Below are positions 7,408 to 13,451 of a stretch of 37,430 nt of DNA, piece by piece (position 1 is the first letter of the stretch; every line of letters starts with the position of its first letter). The notes under the pieces were generated by a model. The model worked only from the letters and a program-made list of their open reading frames with translations. It ran no database searches and had not been told where the DNA came from. The position numbers and the translations under genes were made by a program. Origin of the DNA: an uncultured Oscillospiraceae bacterium (lineage in GTDB: Bacteria; Bacillota; Clostridia; Oscillospirales; Oscillospiraceae); contig CAJUNA010000017.1 of NCBI GenBank assembly GCA_910587645.1, positions 1 through 37,430 of the forward strand. Reading direction: 5' to 3'.

Positions 7408-8928
7408 TTACTTTCTCAGGGTATCATATTGGGGGCTGACCTTCCGCTTTTTGATGGAGTAAAGGAAGATGCCCAGGAACAGCACGGCTACCACAATACC
7501 GATGGGATAGGCCACCATGGTGTTATAGGCCACCAGCTTGCCCTCCTCATAGGTATTGACCAGTTTGCCCAGGCACTCAGGCGCCAGGACAAAATATGTA
7601 GCGGAAACGGCGCTCATGAAGGTGGCGGGGACGGCAGTGATCCAGTAATTCTTCTTATTGTAGAAGAGGTACATGGACGCGGCCCACAGCACGATCATCG
7701 CCAACGTCTGGTTCGTCCAGCTAAAGTAACGCCAGATAATGGTGTAGTCGATAAAGCCCAAGGCGTTGCCCACGCCCAGGAACGCGCCTACGCCGAGCAC
7801 CGGAACGCAGAGGATCAGACGGTTTTTATAGCTGCCCTGTTCCAGCTTCAGCCAGTCGGCCAATACCAGGCGGGCGGAACGGAAAGCGGTATCGCCGGAG
7901 GTAATGGGGCAGGCAATGACGCCCAGCATAGCCAAGGCGATGCCGATGCCGCCCATGGTCTTGGCGCACACATCGTAAATGGCGGCGGACTGGCCGTTAG
8001 CCAGAACGGCCTGGAGGCCGGTGTTCAGACCGCCGGTGACCTCATACAGGGAGCATCCGGCAGCGGCCCAAATCAGGGCGATGATGCCTTCGCAGACCAT
8101 GGCGCCGTAGAACACGAACCGGCCCTGGCGCTCGCTCTTCAGGCAGCGGGCCATCAGGGGGGACTGGGTGGCATGGAAGCCGGAAATAGCGCCGCAGGCC
8201 ACGGTGATGAACATGAAGGACCACACCGGGGTGCTGGCAGGGTGCATGTTGCGGAAATTGCTCCAGATTTCCGGGATGGTGTATGCGGGGTTGACAAAGA
8301 TGCCGATGGCTACGCCTACCGCCATGACGATCAGGCAGATGCCGAAGATGGGGTACACCTTGCCGATAATCTTGTCGATGGACAGGAAGGTGGCGATGAA
8401 ATAGTAGACCAGGATGATAACCAGCCAGAACAGGGTGGTAGCCAGGAAGCCGTCCACGCCATTGTTCTTGAACAGGGTGACAATCAGTCCCGCGGGGCCT
8501 ACGGCGAAGACGGTGCCTACCATAACCAGCAGCACTACGCTGAATACGCGCATCACGTTCTTCATCACGCCGCCCAGGTAGATGCCGGTAATTTCGGAGA
8601 TAGACTCGCCGTTATTCCGTTCGCTCATCATGCCGGAGAAGAAGTCGTGGACGCCGCCGGCCAGCAGGGTGCCGAAGGTAATCCACAGGAACACGATGGG
8701 TCCCCACAGGGCGCCCTGGAGCGCACCGAAGATGGGGCCAAGGCCCGCAATGTTCAGCAGCTGCACCAGGAACAGCTTCCACTGGGGAAGCACCACGTAG
8801 TCCACGCCATCGTTGATCTTGACAGCGGGGGTCTCGCGGTCATCGGGGGCGAAGGTGTTTTCAACCACCTTGCCATAGGCGAAATATCCGCCAATCAGGA
8901 GAGCGAGACAGATGATAAAACTAATCAC
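7408..8928 (-). CDS. cstA: CstA-family peptide/pyruvate transporter (short form)
   Basis: 506 residues from a GTG start at 8928 with GGAGGT (8935-8940) 6 bases upstream. Family motifs include LPQWKLFLVQLLNIAGLGPIFGAL, GGVHDFFSGMMSERNNG and GFHATQSPLMARC, with many membrane helices. CstA and its relatives import peptides or pyruvate during carbon limitation. E. coli CstA is about 700 residues, so this belongs to the shorter branch common in anaerobes. It stands alone, with its own consensus promoter and a long stem-loop leader, and is divergent from the nickel-protein/acs locus. Confidence 0.93.
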   Translation of the reverse strand: MISFIICLALLIGGYFAYGKVVENTFAPDDRETPAVKINDGVDYVVLPQWKLFLVQLLNIAGLGPIFGALQGALWGPIVFLWITFGTLLAGGVHDFFSGMMSERNNGESISEITGIYLGGVMKNVMRVFSVVLLVMVGTVFAVGPAGLIVTLFKNNGVDGFLATTLFWLVIILVYYFIATFLSIDKIIGKVYPIFGICLIVMAVGVAIGIFVNPAYTIPEIWSNFRNMHPASTPVWSFMFITVACGAISGFHATQSPLMARCLKSERQGRFVFYGAMVCEGIIALIWAAAGCSLYEVTGGLNTGLQAVLANGQSAAIYDVCAKTMGGIGIALAMLGVIACPITSGDTAFRSARLVLADWLKLEQGSYKNRLILCVPVLGVGAFLGVGNALGFIDYTIIWRYFSWTNQTLAMIVLWAASMYLFYNKKNYWITAVPATFMSAVSATYFVLAPECLGKLVNTYEEGKLVAYNTMVAYPIGIVVAVLFLGIFLYSIKKRKVSPQYDTLRK

Positions 8929-8943
8929 AAAAATACCTCCTCA

Positions 8944-9010
8944 CACAAATAGCCGGTGGATTTTGGAACAAATTACAAATTCGCCCCCAAAACGAACCGG
9001 CTGATTTGTG
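8944..9010 (-). promoter_or_regulatory. Structured 5' leader of cstA
   Basis: Bases 8944-8957 and 8996-9010 form a 14-bp stem with one bulged base, with an inner TTTTGG/CCAAAA pairing. The predicted start of the cstA transcript lies at about 9007, so the hairpin forms the 5' end of the mRNA and ends just before the GGAGGT binding site. It may protect the mRNA or take part in regulation. It is not a riboswitch class I recognise. Confidence 0.55.
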
Positions 9011-9013
9011 GCT

Positions 9014-9042
9014 ATTATACCACCCTCCCCACAAAATGTCCA
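9014..9042 (-). promoter_or_regulatory. Predicted sigma-A promoter of cstA
   Basis: On the minus strand TGGACA (9037-9042) and a perfect TATAAT (9014-9019) are separated by 17 bases. Confidence 0.75.
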
Positions 9043-9125
9043 GCCCTTTTCCGGCAGTCCCGGCGAAACTGTCTGTTTTCACAAAAGAAGTAAAAATTTT
9101 TCGTCAAATATTCTGTTTCTACTCC

Positions 9126-9154
9126 TTGCAAAGTGAGCGGATTTGGGGTATAGT
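9126..9154 (+). promoter_or_regulatory. Predicted promoter of the His-rich/CooT/acs locus
   Basis: TTGCAA (9126-9131), 17-base spacer, TATAGT (9149-9154). The first ATG, at 9200, has GGGAGG upstream. Confidence 0.6.
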
Positions 9155-9199
9155 GTATTTAGTTAAAATTGTGTCAATATATCCGGGAGGTTTAAAAAT

Positions 9200-9520
9200 A
9201 TGGGACATTTTGATCACGACCATCCCCATGCCCACGGGGAGCATGTCCACGAGCACACCCATGTGGATGAAAATGGCCAGCCCTTCACCCACACCCACCA
9301 GCACACCCATGAGGGCGAGCACCACCATGACCACGGCGGCCCCCAGACCATCGCGGTACTGCAATACATGCTGGAGCACAACATCCACCATGCCAAGGAG
9401 CTGAGCGATATGGCGGCGGAGTTCTCCGGGGAGGCCAAGCACCAGCTTTTGCACGCGGTGGAGTCCTTTGACCAGGCCAACGGCTACCTGTCGGCGGCGC
9501 TGGAGGAACTGAAAAAATAA
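9200..9520 (+). CDS. Histidine-rich, CooJ-like putative nickel-binding protein
   Basis: 106 residues. Residues 1-45 contain 17 His, mostly as HxH and HTH repeats, and the whole protein has 22. The C-terminal half (LQYMLEHNIHHAKELSDMAAEFSGEAKHQLLHAVESFDQ) is a predicted helical hairpin carrying further His. It is the first gene before cooT, with metF, cooC and acsDC further along the same strand. In Rhodospirillum rubrum, CooC, CooT and the His-rich CooJ serve nickel delivery to CO dehydrogenase. By position and composition this is a likely functional counterpart of CooJ, although there the His tail is C-terminal. Zinc or cobalt storage is an alternative. Confidence 0.75.
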   Translation: MGHFDHDHPHAHGEHVHEHTHVDENGQPFTHTHQHTHEGEHHHDHGGPQTIAVLQYMLEHNIHHAKELSDMAAEFSGEAKHQLLHAVESFDQANGYLSAALEELKK

Positions 9521-9549
9521 GAACAGGCAGGCGAAAGGAGTGGATTCCC

Positions 9550-9738
9550 ATGTGCCTTTCTACTATTTATAAAAACGCGAAAGAGGACAGCAACATCCTC
9601 TGCAAGTATGTCGCCAGCATCAACGCCGATGGGGACAAGCTGACCTTCGAGGACGTGATGGGCGAGAAAATGACCATCACCGGCCGGTTGGTCAGCGCGG
9701 ACCTGACCTCTGGCTACGTCATCGTGGCGGCGGAGTGA
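9550..9738 (+). CDS. cooT: CooT-family nickel-binding protein
   Basis: 62 residues beginning Met-Cys, the hallmark of CooT, where Cys2 of a homodimer binds Ni(II). The body (DGDKLTFEDVMGEKMTITGRLVSADLTSGYVIV) matches the small beta-barrel fold of the family. ATG 9550 has GAAAGGAG upstream. CooT is a nickel chaperone or storage protein for carbon monoxide dehydrogenase maturation. It lies between the His-rich gene and a 73-residue unknown, and upstream of cooC, which supports that role here. Confidence 0.88.
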   Translation: MCLSTIYKNAKEDSNILCKYVASINADGDKLTFEDVMGEKMTITGRLVSADLTSGYVIVAAE

Positions 9739-9743
9739 CGGTT

Positions 9744-9965
9744 ATGAGGGAATATGAGCTTTGCTGCGAAATTTTTAACCAGTGCAGCAACAATCAAATG
9801 CGGGACGTGGATTTTTCCGAGGTCTCCGTAGAAGACACCGATGCCTATATCCGCCAGCTGGAACCCCGGGCGGAAATCCAGCGGGAAGATTTGGGCGGGG
9901 GCGTGGTGGTGTACCATACCAACACGGCGGGGCTGTTGAAGCGGTATAGCTTTACACCGATTTGA
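9744..9965 (+). CDS. Small unrecognised protein of the acs locus
   Basis: 73 residues from ATG 9744 (GGAG 9 bases upstream); a GTG at 9735 overlapping the cooT stop could add three residues. Sequence: MREYELCCEIFNQCSNNQMR near the N-terminus with three Cys (a CC pair and one more), then acidic middle (EVSVEDTDAYIRQLEP) and a beta-like end (GGGVVVYHTNTAGLLKRYSFTPI). I know no family. Its tight linkage to cooT and position before metF suggest an accessory role in this pathway; metal or cluster binding by the Cys residues is possible but untested. Confidence 0.7.
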   Translation: MREYELCCEIFNQCSNNQMRDVDFSEVSVEDTDAYIRQLEPRAEIQREDLGGGVVVYHTNTAGLLKRYSFTPI

Positions 9966-10061
9966 AAACGCAAATCCACCGCCGTCTCCCGCGCCGGGAA
10001 GGCCTGGAATAAAAGCGGTATGCACCGGCAAATTGGCCCGCAGGCTTCCGGCGAGAAGGAA

Positions 10062-10084
10062 CCTCCCTCCGCAGCGGAGGGAGG
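10062..10084. repeat. GC palindrome between the small gene and metF
   Basis: CCTCCCTCCGC (10062-10072) and its complement (10074-10084) form an 11-bp stem with a single-base loop. No T-run follows, so it is unlikely to be a strong terminator. It could be an mRNA processing or stability element or a small dispersed repeat. The 186-base gap (9966-10151) holds nothing else I can name. Confidence 0.6.
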
Positions 10085-10151
10085 GAAGAAATTTGTACCC
10101 CATGCGGCGGGGCCGCTGAAATATATTTCTACTTATGGAGGACGATTCACT

Positions 10152-11105
10152 ATGAGCGTAGCCGACATTTTTGAAGAAAGAGCAGCATTTTCCTTTGAAG
10201 TTTTCCCCCCCAAGACTGACGTTGGCATGGAAAAACTGTGCGGCGCGGGCGGCGTTCTGGAGCAGCTCTATACCTTGAACCCCGACTACATCTCCTGCAC
10301 CTACGGCGCGGGCGGCACCAACGTGGGCAAAAACCTGGAAGTCCTGGACAAGATCCAGAAGGACGGCAAGTGCACTCCCGTTACCCACTTCACCTGCATC
10401 GGCAACACCCGCGAGGGCATTAAGGAGCAGTTGGAGAACTACCTGGCCCATGGCATCGACCATATGCTGGCCCTGCGGGGCGACCTGCCCTTCGGCTGGA
10501 CCGGCACCGGCGGCGACCTGCATTACGCCACCGAGCTGGTGAAGTTCGTGCGCAAGGAGTTCGGCGACAAGTTCACCATTGCCGTGGCCGGTTCCCCCGA
10601 GGGGCACATCGCCTGCCGCAGCCTGGAAGCCGACATCGGATTCCTCAAGCAGAAGCAGGACGAGGGCGCCGATTATATCATGACCCAGCTCTGCTGGGAT
10701 ATGGACCAGTTCAAGTATTGGCTGGAAGCGATCCGCAACGCCGGTATCTGGATGCCCGTGGACGTGGGTATCATGCCCATCCTGGACCAGGCCGCTACCA
10801 TTAACATGGCCCTCAGCCGCAACGGCTGCGTCATGCCCCGGAAGCTGTGCGAAATCATCTCCAAGAACTGGATCTTCCCCAGCCCCTTCTCCGTAGGCCT
10901 CAAGACCGCCAAGGGCGATGAGGCCTGCTTCGACGCCGATATCGAAGGCAAGAAAGCCAGCTTCAAGGAAGCCGGCATCGAGTACACCATCAACCAGATC
11001 GACGAGTACCGCGCCTGCGGCATCGACGGCATCCATCTGTATGCCCTCAACAAGTATGAGGACGTGGCCCGCATCGTCAAGGAAAGCGGGATTGTAGACC
11101 TTTAA
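10152..11105 (+). CDS. metF: Methylenetetrahydrofolate reductase
   Basis: 317 residues from ATG 10152, preceded by GGAGGA; the frame is open further upstream but that part crosses the palindrome. The start FSFEVFPPKTDVG carries the family catalytic Glu, and MLALRGDLPFG holds the conserved Asp of the flavin/folate site. PVDVGIMPI and the terminal GIDGIHLYALNKYEDV complete the TIM-barrel pattern. It reduces methylene-THF to methyl-THF, the last step of the methyl branch before transfer to the corrinoid protein encoded downstream. No MetV-type zinc partner is adjacent, so its electron donor is not evident. Confidence 0.95.
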   Translation: MSVADIFEERAAFSFEVFPPKTDVGMEKLCGAGGVLEQLYTLNPDYISCTYGAGGTNVGKNLEVLDKIQKDGKCTPVTHFTCIGNTREGIKEQLENYLAHGIDHMLALRGDLPFGWTGTGGDLHYATELVKFVRKEFGDKFTIAVAGSPEGHIACRSLEADIGFLKQKQDEGADYIMTQLCWDMDQFKYWLEAIRNAGIWMPVDVGIMPILDQAATINMALSRNGCVMPRKLCEIISKNWIFPSPFSVGLKTAKGDEACFDADIEGKKASFKEAGIEYTINQIDEYRACGIDGIHLYALNKYEDVARIVKESGIVDL

Positions 11106-11149
11106 GTAAAAGACCTTAGGGTTTTTTGCACCAAAAGAAGGAATGCCAT

Positions 11150-11308
11150 ATGCTTGAGTACAAAATGGTTGCCGAGACTGTTCGGAACTGCGAAGAAACC
11201 TGCAATGAACTGGCAAAAGAAGGCTGGCGGGTCATGGCGGTCTGCCCGGATCAGTTTAAGGGCATAGGCGTTACCGCAACCCTGGAAAGAGCTGTAGAAG
11301 ACAATTAA
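11150..11308 (+). CDS. DUF4177 small protein
   Basis: 52 residues from ATG 11150 with GAAGGAA upstream. The pattern MLEYKMVAETV...NELAKEGWRVMAVCP...VTATLER is that of DUF4177, a small alpha/beta domain. Function unknown. It lies 45 bases after metF and 77 bases before cooC on the same strand, so it is probably co-transcribed with the corrinoid genes. Its one short Cys-containing helix (RNCEETCNELAKE) may bind metal, but this is only a guess. Confidence 0.75.
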   Translation: MLEYKMVAETVRNCEETCNELAKEGWRVMAVCPDQFKGIGVTATLERAVEDN

Positions 11309-11384
11309 AAAATCGATTCAAAGCGGGCCGCGCGGCGCGGCGCGGTTCGTTTTTCCCAACTAACGCTAAAGGAGAGATCATCTT

Positions 11385-12155
11385 ATGGCTCATACCATCG
11401 CGCTGGCCGGTAAAGGCGGCGTAGGAAAAACCACTATTTGCGGAATGTTTATTGAGTATCTCTGCGAGAAAAAACAGGGTCCCGTCCTGGCTGTGGACGC
11501 TGACGCCAACTCTAACCTCAACGAGGTTTTGGGCGTGGAGGTGGAGGAAACCTTGGGGGACATCCGCGAGGACATCGCCCGGGCGGAAATGGCGTCCCAG
11601 CAGGTCATCCCTGCCGGGATGACGAAGGCGGATTACGCGGAAATGCGGTTTTCCGATGCGCTGACGGAGGCGGATGACTATGACCTGCTGGTCATGGGCC
11701 GCACCCAGGGGAAGGGCTGCTACTGCTTTGTCAACGGCCTGCTCACGACCCAGGTGGCGAAGTACGCGAAAAATTACCGCTATATCGTGGTGGACAACGA
11801 GGCCGGGCTGGAACACCTCAGCCGGGGCGTTCTGCCCCAGGTGGACACGATCCTGCTGGTGAGCGACTGCTCGCGGCGGGGCGTCCAGGCCGCGGGGCGG
11901 CTGAGCGAGATGATCGTTGACCTGAAGCTGGGGGCGAAAGAGGTTGGGCTGATTATCAACCGCGCCCCTAAGGGAGAGCTGAACCCCGGCGTCAAGGAGG
12001 AAATTGACAAGTACGGCATGAGGCTTATCGGCGTCGTCCCCCATGACGATACCGTTTATGCCTATGACGCGGAGGGGAAGCCTTCTGTTACCGTTCCTAA
12101 CGACAGCCCGGTCAAGCAGGCCGTGCATCGGATTTTTGATCAGCTGTCCCTCTGA
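11385..12155 (+). CDS. cooC: CooC/AcsF-type nickel-insertion ATPase
   Basis: 256 residues. ATG 11385 follows AAAGGAGAG. The deviant Walker A loop GKGGVGKTT is at residues 9-17, VDADANSNL is the switch I region, and VVDNEAGLEHLSRG is Walker B. Cys112-Tyr-Cys114 (in GKGCYCFVN) is the CxC motif through which the CooC dimer binds one nickel or zinc. The MinD/ParA-like ATPase delivers nickel to the C-cluster of CODH (CooC) or the A-cluster of acetyl-CoA synthase (AcsF). Which client it has cannot be told here, since neither gene is in the window. Confidence 0.93.
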   Translation: MAHTIALAGKGGVGKTTICGMFIEYLCEKKQGPVLAVDADANSNLNEVLGVEVEETLGDIREDIARAEMASQQVIPAGMTKADYAEMRFSDALTEADDYDLLVMGRTQGKGCYCFVNGLLTTQVAKYAKNYRYIVVDNEAGLEHLSRGVLPQVDTILLVSDCSRRGVQAAGRLSEMIVDLKLGAKEVGLIINRAPKGELNPGVKEEIDKYGMRLIGVVPHDDTVYAYDAEGKPSVTVPNDSPVKQAVHRIFDQLSL

Positions 12156-12497
12156 TGCGCCGCTGGGCGTAAGGCTGTTTCCGGCGCTTGCTATTCACTT
12201 GTCAAGGTACGGCCGTTTGCAACCGGCGCCGGGAGAAAATCCAGGGAGATCAACCCCTGTGGGCGTTTTTGTTTGAACGCGCGAAGTTCCGGTAGGTGAC
12301 GCCCACTACATCCATAAGACCCATTTAGGGAAAAGTTGCTGTGTTTCGTGCAACCTTGCGCAAAATTTTTTGCCCCTGTAATAAATGAGGGATTCTTAAG
12401 CCGCAGGTTTAAGTGATTTGAGGAATGTTTTCCCCCCGCGCCCGTTGGGCGCGAAAAATACATGAGCCGATAATTTAATGAAGGGAGACAAAAACCT
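12156..12497 (+). promoter_or_regulatory. 342-base intergenic leader before acsD with several hairpins
   Basis: There is no gene. GTGGGCGT (12259-12266) pairs with ACGCCCAC (12299-12306) and encloses GAAC/GTTC (12275-12278, 12286-12289). GCAAAA/TTTTGC lies near 12358-12371. CGCGCCC (12437-12443) pairs with 12447-12453 just before the acsD binding site (GAAGGGAG). A terminator for cooC or a structured leader for acsD is plausible. I see no cobalamin or THF riboswitch core by eye, and no strong promoter; TTGCGC-17-TAATAA near 12355 is weak. Confidence 0.45.
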
Positions 12498-13436
12498 ATG
12501 CCTTTTGCAAAAAAGCCCCAGGTTTTCAGCGCGAACATTAACGAATTGACGCTGGGAACCGGAGACAAGGCCACCGTCCTGGGCGGCCAGAATGTCTTCA
12601 ACCTCTATACCTTCGATGCGCCTATCGCCAATCGCCCCAAAATTGGCATCGACGTGTCCGATGACCCCGAGCAGCCCTCTGAGGGCCTGAAGGAATTCTA
12701 CGCCGGGTGCGACACCCTCGCCGCCCGCGCCAAGAAAGCCGCTGAACTGCCCGATGTGGACTTCGTCTGCATCCGTTTTGACCTGGCCGACCCCAACGGC
12801 GCCAACAAATCCATTGAGGACTGCGTCGCCGACGCTAAGGCCGTGGCCGAGGCCGTTGACAAGCCCCTGGTCGTTGCCGGCTGCAAGAACAGCGAGAAGG
12901 ACGCCGACCTGTTCGGTAAAATCTCCGAAGCCCTCCAGGGCAAGAATATCCTGGTCCTCTCCGCTAAGGAGGAGAACTACAAGGGCGTCGCCGCCGGCGC
13001 TGGTATGGCTTACGGCCAGAAGGTGGGCGCGGAATCCGCCGTGGATATCAACCTGGCCAAACAGCTCAACGTCCTCATCACCCAGATGGGCGTGGACGGC
13101 AAGAACGTCGCGATGAACGTCGGCTCCGCCTCCGCCGGGTACGGCTTTGAGTACGTGGTCTCCACCCTGGAGCGCGTCAAGGCCGCCGCCCTCAGCCAGA
13201 ATGACAATACCCTGCAAATGCCTATCATCACCCCCGTGGGCGTGGAAACCTGGGGCGTGAAGGAAGCTACCGCCCCCGAAAGCGAGAACCCCGGCTGGGG
13301 TCCCGCCGAGGAGCGCGGCATCGACATGGAAGTCGAAACCGCTGCCGCCTGCCTAGCTTACGGCAGCGACGCCGTCATCCTCAAGCACCCGGTTTCTATT
13401 GAGACCACTGCGCGGCTGGTCGCCGCTTTGATGTAA
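12498..13436 (+). CDS. acsD: Corrinoid iron-sulfur protein small subunit (CODH/ACS delta)
   Basis: 312 residues. ATG 12498 follows GAAGGGAG. The start (PQVFSANINELTLGTG...LGGQNVFNLYTFDAPIANRPKIGIDV) and the later blocks (DFVCIRFDLADPNGANKS, VVAGCKNSEKDADLF, MNVGSASAGYGFEYVVSTLER, ESENPGWGPAEERGIDMEVETAAA) are those of AcsD. It is a TIM-barrel subunit that pairs with AcsC to hold the methyl-carrying corrinoid between the methyltransferase and acetyl-CoA synthase. It lies 15 bases before acsC, so subunit stoichiometry is probably kept by coupled translation. Confidence 0.96.
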   Translation: MPFAKKPQVFSANINELTLGTGDKATVLGGQNVFNLYTFDAPIANRPKIGIDVSDDPEQPSEGLKEFYAGCDTLAARAKKAAELPDVDFVCIRFDLADPNGANKSIEDCVADAKAVAEAVDKPLVVAGCKNSEKDADLFGKISEALQGKNILVLSAKEENYKGVAAGAGMAYGQKVGAESAVDINLAKQLNVLITQMGVDGKNVAMNVGSASAGYGFEYVVSTLERVKAAALSQNDNTLQMPIITPVGVETWGVKEATAPESENPGWGPAEERGIDMEVETAAACLAYGSDAVILKHPVSIETTARLVAALM

Positions 13437-13451
13437 GGAGGGTATGCAATT

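Noticed and set aside
7405..8952. A 515-codon open frame antisense to cstA
   Set aside because: Product is Gly/Asp/His-rich without domain features; it shadows a clear CstA sequence.
9714..11216. A 500-codon antisense frame over metF
   Set aside because: Shadow of metF; composition unlike a real protein and it crosses gene boundaries.
12156..12497. Cobalamin riboswitch upstream of the corrinoid protein genes
   Set aside because: No recognisable B12-box or cobalamin core could be found by eye; only generic hairpins are visible.
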